This document shows positions 42,686 to 50,421 of a DNA stretch of 50,421 nt, piece after piece. Every line of letters starts with the position of its first letter. Position 1 is the first letter of the stretch. A model generated the notes under the pieces. The model had not been told where the DNA came from. It made no database searches and was given only the letters and a program-made list of their open reading frames with translations. This DNA comes from Flavobacterium sp. 270. GTDB lineage: Bacteria; Bacteroidota; Bacteroidia; Flavobacteriales; Flavobacteriaceae. A program made the position numbers and the translations under genes. The stretch covers positions 1-50,421 of the forward strand of contig NZ_SODM01000004.1 in NCBI RefSeq assembly GCF_004368785.1, written 5' to 3'.

Positions 42686-43390
42686 ATGCAAAAGATAGAA
42701 AACAAGACAGCCTATATAACCGGAGCGGCAAAAGGCATTGGTTTTGGCATAGCAGAAACTTTAGTCAAAAACGGTGTAAAAGTAGCTATTTCAGGCAGGG
42801 ATATCCAAGCTCTTGAAAAAGCACAGCAGGCATTAGGAAACCAGAATGTACTGATCCTAAAGTCTGATGTCAGAAATTTTGATGACGAGCTCAAAGCCGT
42901 TGAGCAGATTGTATCGAAATTCGGAAGACTCGATATTGTCATTGCCAATGCAGGGGTGGGAAAATTTGCACCTATAGATGAAATGTCTCTTGAGGACTGG
43001 AATACAATGATTGACACCAATCTCACGGGAGCTTTTCATACCTTGAAAGCCACTGCAGGACAGCTCAAAGAAAACAAAGGTTACTACATTTCAATTGCGT
43101 CTCTAGCAGGAGCAAATTTCTTTGCTAACGGCGCCGCCTATAATGCCTCAAAATTCGGTCTGGTGGGTTTTACACAGGCTGCTATGCTGGACCTTCGGGA
43201 CTATGATATAAAGTGCACCACTATTATGCCTGGATCAGTCTCTTCCAACTTTAACGGCCATACGCCCGGTGAAGCTGATAATTGGAAGATCCAGCCGTCA
43301 GACATCGGACAGATGGTCGTGGATCTTTTAAGAATGAACCCGAATGTACTGCCAAGCAAAATAGAAGTCCGTCCGACAAAAACAAAATAA
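42686..43390 (+). CDS. Short-chain dehydrogenase/reductase (SDR family)
   Basis: This 234-residue classical SDR has TGAAKGIGFG (about 10-19), NAGVG, a catalytic Ser in ISIASLAG and YNASKFG with Tyr and Lys. It resembles 3-oxoacyl-ACP reductase-like cytoplasmic enzymes but lacks any fatty-acid gene context. It lies between the mobile remnant and the RHS locus and has slightly higher GC than the surrounding DNA, which may reflect transfer with the island. It is followed after 29 bp by an unknown gene on the same strand. Confidence 0.9.
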   Translation: MQKIENKTAYITGAAKGIGFGIAETLVKNGVKVAISGRDIQALEKAQQALGNQNVLILKSDVRNFDDELKAVEQIVSKFGRLDIVIANAGVGKFAPIDEMSLEDWNTMIDTNLTGAFHTLKATAGQLKENKGYYISIASLAGANFFANGAAYNASKFGLVGFTQAAMLDLRDYDIKCTTIMPGSVSSNFNGHTPGEADNWKIQPSDIGQMVVDLLRMNPNVLPSKIEVRPTKTK

Positions 43391-43419
43391 TCTGCTTCAA
43401 TTCAAATCCTAATACGTAA

Positions 43420-43935
43420 ATGACAATTAATGAAGAAGAACTAGTCCGCATAAAGTTATTGGAAAATTCCATACAGCTCTTTTCTGATTTCCTGAGTGTG
43501 TTATCAGACGGGTATAATCCGGCAGTTATCCACATAAGGATCAACACAGGCGGAAAATTAAATGACCAGGATCATTTTATATTTTCCTCTCCAAACAATA
43601 CCGGTACGGATTTTTTTTTCACCGAAAAGATACAGCCTACAAAAAAAATTGTTGAAAACATCAATGAGAGAATAAATGAGAATTTTTCATGGTGCCTTAA
43701 CCATTTAGCCTTATTCAATACAGCACCAGATCTATTCAAAAGTAATTATCATATTGACCGCCTGAATCAATTAGCAGAAAAAGTAAAAAGCAACATTTTT
43801 AATCTGACGGACTTATGGGACGCAGACAGTTATGAATATCTGATTGATAATCAAGACGGGAGCTTAACCAGAGTTCTTTTTATCCATTCCGATAACAAAT
43901 CATTGATTTTAGACTTTGGAAATTATATGCATTGA
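43420..43935 (+). CDS. Hypothetical cytoplasmic protein
   Basis: This 171-residue soluble acidic protein has no signal peptide or membrane helix. The early part is helical (EEELVRIKLLENSIQLFSDFLSVL), followed by likely strands (AVIHIRINTGG, HFIFSS, DFFFTEKIQ). The end reads SLTRVLFIHSDNKSLILDFGNYMH. I do not recognise a family. The size and compact alpha/beta character, and its place beside an RHS toxin locus, would suit an immunity protein, but it is on the opposite strand from that locus. A terminator follows. Confidence 0.75.
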   Translation: MTINEEELVRIKLLENSIQLFSDFLSVLSDGYNPAVIHIRINTGGKLNDQDHFIFSSPNNTGTDFFFTEKIQPTKKIVENINERINENFSWCLNHLALFNTAPDLFKSNYHIDRLNQLAEKVKSNIFNLTDLWDADSYEYLIDNQDGSLTRVLFIHSDNKSLILDFGNYMH

Positions 43936-44015
43936 AATTGCTGCTGTAAAAACTTTTTGACTATACCACCTGAGTGTTTTTCAATAAATGGAAAAGCTTA
44001 AACAAATAAATAAAA

Positions 44016-44047
44016 ATAAAAGCTTCAAATTTCTCTGAAGCTTTTAT
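44016..44047. terminator. Hairpin terminator
   Basis: Twelve-base arms (44016-44027 and 44036-44047) pair perfectly around an 8-nt loop. It lies between the plus-strand hypothetical gene and the end of the minus-strand frameshifted gene, and can serve both. Confidence 0.85.
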
Positions 44048-44078
44048 GCCATTCTTTTCAATAATAAATCTTCAATTG

Positions 44079-44299
44079 TTAATTGAATAATATTCTGGTT
44101 AGATCTAATTTATAAGCGTGATATGCATAATTAATGTCAACGGAAACACCTTCACCTACCTTAATACTATTTTTAGCATATATGTATTTAATTATCCTGC
44201 TCTTTTTTTGGCTGGCACTACTTCCTCGTATATAAACAGTTTCACTAATTTTACACAAGTAAATTTCCCGTTTTTGTCAAAATTACATTTTATTTTCAT
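44079..44299 (-). pseudogene. Small gene with an apparent one-base frameshift
   Basis: The sequence opens with ATG at 44299 (MKIKCNFDKNGKFTCVK). A shift back by one base at the AAAA run near 44268-44271 continues as SETVYIRGSSASQKKSRI, then KYIYAKNSIKVGEGVSVDIN, ending LDLTRILFN and a stop at 44079. Length is 221 nt, one short of a 73-codon gene plus stop, as expected for a lost A in a homopolymer. The unshifted frame stops after about 35 codons. It may be a real small gene with an error or mutation, or an orphan fragment of the toxin locus. Family unknown. Confidence 0.5.
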
Positions 44300-44363
44300 G
44301 ACCTAATTTGAAACACTAAGGCAAGGTAAAATCATTTTAATACATATTAAAAGACAAAAAACG

Positions 44364-44391
44364 AAAGAGGCGACCTATCGGTCGCCTCTTT
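44364..44391. terminator. GC-rich hairpin terminator
   Basis: Twelve-base arms (44364-44375 and 44380-44391) pair perfectly around a 4-nt loop, with A on the left and T on the right. It ends the transcript of the lipoprotein gene whose stop codon is at 44484. Confidence 0.92.
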
Positions 44392-44483
44392 TTTCTATTC
44401 AATAATTAATATTTTTATTCTTTTTCAGCACTTTACACTGTTATTTCATAAAGACACCTAATACGTAACACTCGCTACCGGCA

Positions 44484-45086
44484 TTACCACCATGCTATCT
44501 TTTTTGTGAGCAAATCAAATCTTGATTTTACTACTATTCCGACTTCATTTTCATTCATAATAAGTTCTTTTCTATAATCATTAGAGTCTTCAAATCTAGC
44601 TAATATTGTATAATCTTTATTAAGTATTAAATTTTCTTTTTTAGGTTCGGATCCTTCTTCGTTATAATAAATTTTATAAACATTTTTATAGCCTTTGAAA
44701 TTTATAATTCCTTTAGTACACAAGAAAAAAATTTCGAGTTTTCTATCTACAAAAAGACAAGTGTCTTTTTTTGTTCTTCTAAAATATAAGTATTTATTGG
44801 TATCATTTTTTACATTTGAAAAAATAAAAAGATCTGATCCTTGCTTATAAAATACTTGTCTAAATGCAATTAGTTTTTTTCCTCTTAAATTAGTTGATAT
44901 ATATTTTTCTATAATTGAATCGTTCTTAAATTGATACTCCCTTAGGCAAAAACCAATCAAACTATCTTCGTGAGAGCTAATTTTATAATATATTTTCTTT
45001 TCTACTGTTTGATTTTCTCTTTTGTTACAACAAAGAAAAATAGAGGACATAACCATTAAACAAAATGTCAATATTGTTCTTTTCAT
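44484..45086 (-). CDS. Lipoprotein, candidate immunity protein 2
   Basis: The protein has 200 residues from the ATG at 45086. A lipoprotein signal ends at IFLCC (Cys about 19-20), followed by a beta-rich globular domain (KKIYYKISSHEDSLIGFCLREYQF, KYLYFRRTKKDTCLFVDRKLEIFFLCT). An ATG 14 codons upstream would add MLKVKMIILKKRNK and overlap the preceding small frame, so it is less likely. No known family is recognised. It starts one base after the stop codon of a small toxin-tip-like frame (45088-45246), which suggests it was that toxin's immunity protein. Confidence 0.7.
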   Translation of the reverse strand: MKRTILTFCLMVMSSIFLCCNKRENQTVEKKIYYKISSHEDSLIGFCLREYQFKNDSIIEKYISTNLRGKKLIAFRQVFYKQGSDLFIFSNVKNDTNKYLYFRRTKKDTCLFVDRKLEIFFLCTKGIINFKGYKNVYKIYYNEEGSEPKKENLILNKDYTILARFEDSNDYRKELIMNENEVGIVVKSRFDLLTKKIAWW

Positions 45087-45087
45087 T

Positions 45088-45246
45088 TTATTTCTTTTTT
45101 TTAGGATTATCATTTTGACCTTCAGCATAGGACATGTTAATGTCTCTGTTAACCATTTTTTGCACTTGAGAAGGATTTAGAACAGTTTTTAATTGAGATA
45201 TATAATCAAAAAAAAATTTAGCGCGTCCTTCTTTATCATTTTTCAT
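45088..45246 (-). pseudogene. Orphan C-terminal toxin-tip fragment
   Basis: This 52-codon frame begins MKNDKEGRAKFFFDYISQLK, then PSQVQKMVNRDINMSYAEG, and ends in four Lys residues. The frame is open for about 14 codons upstream, back to a stop near 45287. It has no signal peptide and is not followed by a separate promoter; the next gene, a lipoprotein, starts 1 bp after its stop. Short tip fragments followed by immunity genes are known remnants downstream of RHS toxins, left when a new tip replaces the old. It may also be a functional small protein. Confidence 0.45.
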
Positions 45247-45310
45247 AGGTTGGGAGTATTGATAATTAAAAAAACTTTTCTTCTAAAAATCCAAAAAATA
45301 TATAAAAACC

Positions 45311-45341
45311 AAAAAGCCACTCCATACTGAAGTGGCTTTTT
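45311..45341 (-). terminator. Terminator of the RHS-immunity transcript
   Basis: Eleven-base arms (45311-45321 and 45331-45341) pair perfectly around a 9-nt loop. Read leftward, U follows from A residues at the left. It lies about 125 bp past the stop codon of the first lipoprotein gene and closes that operon. Confidence 0.88.
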
Positions 45342-45465
45342 TGTTTGGACAACCCGATGGTTGTTGCAATTTTACTGCGATATAACTGTAATCTTTGATA
45401 ATATGTAAATGTAAGATGGAATTATTAAACACCAACACATCTCATACATTACTAAGGTTCTAAAT

Positions 45466-46029
45466 CTATTTATAAGAATACATGTAAGAAACTCCTAAAA
45501 GACTTTTAATAGTTTTTAAATCATTATTCTTATTATCATCTAAATATTCGCTATAATTATGGGAAAGATATTTTGAGATAATTTTCCCTTCTCTCTTAAT
45601 AATTAGAAGATAAATAAAATCTGTAGAATCTTTGTTACATTGCTCATAGTAAAAAGTACTAGATTCTTTAATTAATTCTATTCCATTAATTATTATTTGT
45701 CTGTCTTTATCATTTACATTTACTTTTTTACTCAAATCTTTTGAAATATTTTGGCAATAGATTTTTGAATCTTCTTCAGTAAAAATTGTAAAATATCCAA
45801 ACTTATTACCTGAAGTTAATTTGTAAAATAGAACTCCATCTTTTGTATTTTCAAAATTCTTAAGTGCATTATTGAATAATTTCGTAGTATCAATACTTTT
45901 AATCAATGAATCAAACTCTTTTAAATCTTGCGTTTTTATGACATTACATTCGTAATTTAAAATATTATTCTTCTGGCTTTGACATGAATAACTGAAAATA
46001 GCAAATAAAATTACAATCAACTTTTTCAT
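45466..46029 (-). CDS. Lipoprotein, candidate immunity protein of the RHS toxin
   Basis: This 187-residue protein has a lipoprotein signal (MKKLIVILFAIFSYSC, Cys16). The globular domain contains LKEFDSLIKSIDTTKLFNNAL and VLFYKLTSGNKFGYFTIFTEEDSK. No known domain is recognised. Its ATG overlaps the RHS stop codon by 4 bp, so translation is coupled. That is the usual arrangement of polymorphic toxin and immunity genes. Lipid anchoring suggests that the toxin is met in the periplasm or at the membrane. The immunity role is inferred from position. Confidence 0.75.
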   Translation of the reverse strand: MKKLIVILFAIFSYSCQSQKNNILNYECNVIKTQDLKEFDSLIKSIDTTKLFNNALKNFENTKDGVLFYKLTSGNKFGYFTIFTEEDSKIYCQNISKDLSKKVNVNDKDRQIIINGIELIKESSTFYYEQCNKDSTDFIYLLIIKREGKIISKYLSHNYSEYLDDNKNNDLKTIKSLLGVSYMYSYK

Positions 46030-49000
46030 TTTTTTGGTGTTGGAAGGTTATACGTTTTGTTTAAATACCCTTGAGCACTATATGGATTATTTTGCAATAA
46101 TTTTAATGCGGAGGTTTGAAAGTCATATTTAAAAAGAGAACCACCTGTATATTGGAGAGTTTGACCATGATATGTTGAGCTTAGATTCATATTTTTCGCA
46201 CCATTAGAAATTAACTCTCCCCTGATAATATTTTCGATATGCGATGCTCCACGTTCACGTTTTTCGTAATAACTATTATAAATTGCTACATCTAAGCTAT
46301 TTGCCGTTGACATATTCGGTGCACTTTTTTCTGTTTCTAAACCATTCATCTTTAACCATGCATGTCCTCCTTCGTGTCCAATCTGTGCTTGAATGTTAGC
46401 TTCATTACTACTTATGCCATCTAGGAAATTATTTGAACCGTCACCTATACCTATTTTGATATTACTTCCTCCATTTTCGGTAACAGTTGTTGCTCCGCCA
46501 GTATCTTTAGTTGCATAAATTGTATGTGTCGCAGAATCATCTTTTAAATCTTGGTAAATTGCTGACGCTGTTTCTGAATTTTTCATAGTCTCTCTATACT
46601 GTTTTTTAAGCTCTCTTCTTGCTTCCCTATATTCTTTTCTTGAAGAGAATTGTTCACTCAATTTCTTATCATTCTTTACGTCATTCCAGCTTGCCCATTT
46701 TATACGCATGCCATCTGGGTCAATAAAAAATATAGGGTTGTTAATTGTGTAAACGTACGGTGAAAAATTATCATATTTCTCAGCAAGAGGGTCAATATTC
46801 ATCCAACGCCCAAGTGCAGGGTCATAATTTCGCGCCCCATAGTCATATATATTAAGTTGATTCCCACCAATATTCTCATCTTGAAGCTCCTTTCCGTTAT
46901 ACTTATACTTATTATTACTTTCAGGCAAAGCAACATACCCAGTATGTTTTAATCCAAAAGGATAATAATGTGTTTCATCCAAGATCTCAGTAACACCAAT
47001 TGTGTTTTTAAAATAGCTTACGCGCACATTTCCTAAATGATCTTTGTACTGAAAAACATAAGAAAGTGTACCTGCATTATTTTTAACATAGCCTTCTGCT
47101 GTCGGGAAAAACTCCAAAACACTGTCTTTGTACTGGAAACCATCTAAATAATTTGTATTTACTGTAACATTACTCTGAGTTACATTTTTCTCCACTTTCT
47201 GTCCCGATGCGTTGTAAATATACTCAATACTGCCCGATGTCCCAAATGTAATTTTCTTAGGCAGATTTAATTGATTATAATCAATAGCGGTAATATTTTT
47301 GTTTTTGTCCGTAATTAAATTACCATTGGCATCATAACTGTAATCATCTCCATTTTTATTAAAATCATTAAATCCTCCTGGGATATTGTAAGCATCAATC
47401 ACAGAAAAAAGCTGATTTGAATTTGGCGGATAATTATATGTTAAATCATCCAAATCAAACGGCTGCAATTGAGCGTCCCGATTGCCTTTTCTATTTAGCA
47501 GCTTAATATTACCATTCTTATCATAGGTCAAATTTTCATTGTACATACCTGTAAGCACCGAACTCTTTTCATAAACAGCATCTTTCAATCGGTTAAGTTT
47601 ATCGTACTTATAACCATAACCTCTTATTAAGGGGCTGGATGCTGTTGTCCAGAGTGTTTCAGAAATATTACCGTTATATAAGCCGCTGACACCGGTAACA
47701 GACTGAGGTGTATCGTAATTAATCTTAAAAGCAAATAAATCGTTCTGCAGGTCATTTACATTATTTATCCCGGTAAGCCAGCCTCTGATATTATAAGTAA
47801 AGTCAACTTTTTGCAGAGGGCTTCCTATATTGTTTCCTACTTTTTTACTTTCAAGCTGTCCTAACGCATCATATTTATTATCAGACATCAGCTGTTCGAC
47901 TCCATTGATTTTATGGGTATGGGTTAATAATCGATCTTGAGCAGTATAGCTGAAATTTTCTTCAATCTGTATTACTGTTCCTCCAGAGCGCTGATGTTCT
48001 GTTTTGGCAGTTAAAGTTTTACCTGAAAAATCAAGCAGATTATCGATCTGCAGATAACCGCCTAAATGATTTTTCTTACAACTGCTTATAGGACGTGCCC
48101 TGCTGTCATAAAAAGTTGTCGTGGTTTCTCCTAACATGGCAGATGCCGTTGTAGCAGCTCTTGCCCATGTACCGGTAGCAAGTCCTTTTGTATTCACTAA
48201 AACAGTCTGTCCTAATATTGTTGTGGGTGGTGTTTTTACATTCGGAAATGCGTAATTATCGTAATAGTTTACCGTTAAAAGTTTAAAATTCGTAGGAACA
48301 TTGGCGTTAGTGTAATATGCCGCAATACCGTCTATAGATTTTGTTACATCTTTGCTTTCATAGACTGGCGCACTATCCTGAGCATTTTGTAATGTTTTCC
48401 TTGCTGCAGAACTAGAAGCCTGATTCATCCAGCCTGTATAGATCGGCCTTCCAAAAACATCGTATTTGGTAATTATCCATCCAACAGAAGAATCATCTTT
48501 AAATGGAGAGAATGCAGGACCTGTTGCTGCCGGCCTGTCTAATTTATCATACACTATAAATTCCCACTGTTTTCCCGGAAGCTTTTTCTCTACTAATCTA
48601 TTACGATTATCGTATTTATACTGGTAGCATAAACCGTTTAAAACTTCATCGTTTATCGCACCGTCAGCTTTTGGAGGAATTACATAGGTCAGGTTGCCAT
48701 ACGTATCATAAACATAATAGGTATCATGTTTATCACTGGCGTCATAAGTTCGTTTCAGTACTACCTGCCCTTCTTTATTCTTAAATTCTACTGTTGAACC
48801 TAATAGTTCACTGCCGGGTACTGGATTTGCAGCTGCATTTTCATCATAGGTAATTGTCTTGTAAAGCTGGTTTTCTCCATAACTGCCGCCATCTACAAAA
48901 GTAATGGAATACATACCTAATCCTACATCCCAGGCGGTAGTTACTTTATACAATTTAACTTCACTTGCAGTGTTGGTTTGATAATCAAATTTTATCTCAT

Positions 49001-49490
49001 GACCGCTATTCATTGCCCAGGCAGTTCCCGGTGCTGCCTGTTTTAAGACTCTGTTTAACGGAGACGTTTCTAACTTCTTTTCCGAGAAAGGATTTGAAGT
49101 ATTTTGATAATTAGGTGAACTATAAAATGAAATTGCTGCATTTACCGCAGCAGCAGGATCTATTTTTAGATAACTTGTACCTCCATTAACCACCGGATAA
49201 GCAAGATATTCTTTGATCTGCCTGCCAAATCCATCGTACTGCACAGGTGTGATCATATCTTCTCCATTTCCCCCCTGTCCTACTGCTGTGGTCTGCACAG
49301 GACGTCCGAGCCCGTCAAAATAAGTAACGCTCTGGTTAATTTCATCTTTTGTCAAAGTGTTATAACTCGCTGATTGTACCGGCTTTTTTGGTGATGCTGT
49401 ATAGATAAAATTATCATCACTGAAAGTCTGGGCCTGTAAGCTCATACTTGCAAATGATAAAAAAATCAATAATAATATATATTTTTTCAT
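46026..49490 (-). CDS. RHS-repeat polymorphic toxin with C-terminal zincin-like tip
   Basis: The protein has 1154 residues from the ATG at 49490. A signal peptide (about 1-21, ending LQA-Q) is followed by a DUF6443-type start (SVTYFDGLGRPVQ, VQYDGFGRQIKEYLAYP) and many RHS/YD repeats. The RHS core end reads LNIYDYGARNYDPALGRWM-NIDPLAEKYDNFSPYVY and finishes DPDGMR near 929. The variable tip that follows (about 225 residues) has the zinc-protease motif HEGGH at 1039-1043 (codons 46362-46376). A later Glu1086 in SHIENIIRGE is a possible third ligand. An ATG 24 bp upstream is less typical. A lipoprotein gene overlaps its end. The RHS shell would enclose the tip until delivery. Confidence 0.9.
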   Translation of the reverse strand: MKKYILLLIFLSFASMSLQAQTFSDDNFIYTASPKKPVQSASYNTLTKDEINQSVTYFDGLGRPVQTTAVGQGGNGEDMITPVQYDGFGRQIKEYLAYPVVNGGTSYLKIDPAAAVNAAISFYSSPNYQNTSNPFSEKKLETSPLNRVLKQAAPGTAWAMNSGHEIKFDYQTNTASEVKLYKVTTAWDVGLGMYSITFVDGGSYGENQLYKTITYDENAAANPVPGSELLGSTVEFKNKEGQVVLKRTYDASDKHDTYYVYDTYGNLTYVIPPKADGAINDEVLNGLCYQYKYDNRNRLVEKKLPGKQWEFIVYDKLDRPAATGPAFSPFKDDSSVGWIITKYDVFGRPIYTGWMNQASSSAARKTLQNAQDSAPVYESKDVTKSIDGIAAYYTNANVPTNFKLLTVNYYDNYAFPNVKTPPTTILGQTVLVNTKGLATGTWARAATTASAMLGETTTTFYDSRARPISSCKKNHLGGYLQIDNLLDFSGKTLTAKTEHQRSGGTVIQIEENFSYTAQDRLLTHTHKINGVEQLMSDNKYDALGQLESKKVGNNIGSPLQKVDFTYNIRGWLTGINNVNDLQNDLFAFKINYDTPQSVTGVSGLYNGNISETLWTTASSPLIRGYGYKYDKLNRLKDAVYEKSSVLTGMYNENLTYDKNGNIKLLNRKGNRDAQLQPFDLDDLTYNYPPNSNQLFSVIDAYNIPGGFNDFNKNGDDYSYDANGNLITDKNKNITAIDYNQLNLPKKITFGTSGSIEYIYNASGQKVEKNVTQSNVTVNTNYLDGFQYKDSVLEFFPTAEGYVKNNAGTLSYVFQYKDHLGNVRVSYFKNTIGVTEILDETHYYPFGLKHTGYVALPESNNKYKYNGKELQDENIGGNQLNIYDYGARNYDPALGRWMNIDPLAEKYDNFSPYVYTINNPIFFIDPDGMRIKWASWNDVKNDKKLSEQFSSRKEYREARRELKKQYRETMKNSETASAIYQDLKDDSATHTIYATKDTGGATTVTENGGSNIKIGIGDGSNNFLDGISSNEANIQAQIGHEGGHAWLKMNGLETEKSAPNMSTANSLDVAIYNSYYEKRERGASHIENIIRGELISNGAKNMNLSSTYHGQTLQYTGGSLFKYDFQTSALKLLQNNPYSAQGYLNKTYNLPTPKK

Positions 49491-49520
49491 GTAGGTTGCT
49501 TTTATATTTTTCAAATAGAA

Positions 49521-50421
49521 TTATTGAATGATATAGGATTGAATTGTTGGCGCTCCTACAAAATTGAGCGATACCTGGAAAGTTACACTTGTCTTATTAG
49601 CTGCAAAAGCGAGCTGTTTTGTTATGTAAGAGGTTTGATTAACAGGATATTTATATGCAATCGTAGGAGAAATCGTCCTTGCAGGATGACTTGAAGAATT
49701 ACAAGTAACCGTTATCCAGATCGTTGACATATTGGAATCATAATCATCCATAGAAACACTATAAGTTTCGGATGAACATGTTCCAATTGAATTTATGTAT
49801 GTCTGATAATTAACACTAACATCGAATTGAGCTCTTTGATCTGCATCAAGCTGGCTTGAAGTGGAACTGTAAGTTCCTGCCGGAACTGTATAAGTACCAG
49901 GTGAGCCATATTTTCCTGCAGCACAATCATTTTTATTAGCTGTCATTGATTTAGCAGTATTCCAGAAAGTACATATTGCATTGTTATTTGCATAGGTCTG
50001 TCCGTTATTGTTAATTTCTGTTTGGGCTTGAGCATCTGCGGCAGCCTGAGAAACATCAGAACTATAACGGCCTGCTGGAACTGTATAAGTTGCACTTCCA
50101 GATGTACTGCCAAAGGTGCAGTTGTTTCTTGTAATAACAGCACTTGATGCAGTATTCCAAAAAATACATTTTGCATTATTGTTATCATTAGCAAATGCCT
50201 GTCCATTAGCATTAATCTCATTCTGTGCCTGCGCATCTGCGTCTGCCTGAGAGCTGTTTGAACTGTAGCGTCCTGCTGGAACAGTATAGGTAGCATTTTG
50301 AGGACTGCCTCCGGATGCACAGTTGTTTCTGGTAAATACACTGCTTTTTACAACATTAGTAAAAATACATTTTGCATTGTTGTTATCATTGGCAAATGCC
50401 TGCCCGTTAGCATTTATCTCA
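49521..50421 (-). CDS. DUF5977-repeat protein, C-terminal part (partial)
   Basis: The frame is open from the right window edge to the stop at 49521 (300 codons). It contains repeats of the DUF5977 form: NNC, six to eight residues, ATYTVPAGRYSS, then SQADADAQAQNEINANGQAFAN and a CIF(T/W)N end. The DNA period is 201 bp (67 residues) across positions 50421, 50220 and 50018. The last copy is shortened, and the protein ends in a beta-rich domain of about 110 residues. It lies 30 bp before the RHS start and is probably in its operon. An overlapping frame at 49943-50341 is out of phase with the repeats and not a gene. Such repeats are extracellular in related proteins. Confidence 0.82.
   Translation of the reverse strand, partial: EINANGQAFANDNNNAKCIFTNVVKSSVFTRNNCASGGSPQNATYTVPAGRYSSNSSQADADAQAQNEINANGQAFANDNNNAKCIFWNTASSAVITRNNCTFGSTSGSATYTVPAGRYSSDVSQAAADAQAQTEINNNGQTYANNNAICTFWNTAKSMTANKNDCAAGKYGSPGTYTVPAGTYSSTSSQLDADQRAQFDVSVNYQTYINSIGTCSSETYSVSMDDYDSNMSTIWITVTCNSSSHPARTISPTIAYKYPVNQTSYITKQLAFAANKTSVTFQVSLNFVGAPTIQSYIIQ

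Noticed and set aside
44118..44306. 62-residue plus-strand frame MICIINVNGN
   Set aside because: It is antisense to the small frameshifted minus-strand gene, whose joined frame looks more like protein.
49943..50341. 132-residue frame starting MYLPETTVHPE
   Set aside because: It is a shifted reading of the DUF5977 repeats. The in-phase frame gives the family motifs and is open to the window edge.
1..50421. CRISPR array, tRNA genes or intact insertion sequence
   Set aside because: No regularly spaced short repeats, no tRNA-like cloverleaf and no transposase or integrase gene were found by reading both strands.

Overview
The window looks like a chromosome segment of a Flavobacterium-type member of the Bacteroidota. 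The reverse complement of positions 1-180 reads as the 5' end of a Flavobacterium-like 16S rRNA. The DNA is AT-rich. Promoters fit the Bacteroidota pattern (TTTG or TTG, about 19 bp, TAnnTTTG). The gene content (SusC/SusD pair, hybrid two-component regulator, GPH symporter, DUF6443-type RHS protein, DUF5977 repeats) is typical of that phylum. No search could be run, so all family names come from motifs and remembered family features.

Layout. 1-500: 5' end of a leftward rRNA operon with two tandem promoters. 884-2199: a two-gene hydrolase operon. 2273-15809: a polysaccharide utilisation locus, probably for xylo-oligosaccharides, with GH8, GH43, a sugar symporter, SusD, SusC and a hybrid two-component regulator. 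The GH43 and regulator promoters share an unusual promoter/operator arrangement. 16179-22959: a PAP2 phosphatase, then a cytoplasmic hybrid kinase with its own HPt domain, a single-domain receiver, a TPR plus YaiO-type barrel, a HEAT membrane protein and a processive-type GT2. I read the last five as a phosphorelay joined to a synthase-dependent exopolysaccharide exporter. 23002-26372: an SpoU-type RNA methyltransferase, a haem protein (Haem_bd plus cytochrome P460) with a small lipoprotein, and a membrane-bound LytTR regulator. 26463-32642: a TetR-controlled RND efflux operon with two matching operators. 32755-39979: stress and metabolic genes (SDR/HxlR pair with duplicated operators, PhyH-type dioxygenase, aldehyde dehydrogenase, membrane protein, AraC regulator, MerA/Lpd-like flavoprotein). 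40270-42685: a decayed mobile-element remnant. 42686-43935: an SDR and an unknown gene. 44079-50421: an RHS polymorphic-toxin locus with a predicted zincin tip, a coupled lipoprotein immunity candidate, displaced tip/immunity remnants and the end of a DUF5977 repeat protein.

How the parts work together. The utilisation locus would bind and import xylo-oligosaccharides through SusCD, trim them with GH8 and GH43, take the products across the inner membrane through the symporter, and sense them with the periplasmic domain of the hybrid regulator. The GT2 module would polymerise and export a polymer under phosphorelay control. The RHS locus has the expected form of an inter-bacterial antagonism system that has acquired and discarded toxin tips. 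The most interesting unexplained items are the shared CAAYCGGTTG promoters, the phosphorelay/exopolysaccharide module and the RHS zincin toxin with its chain of orphan modules.
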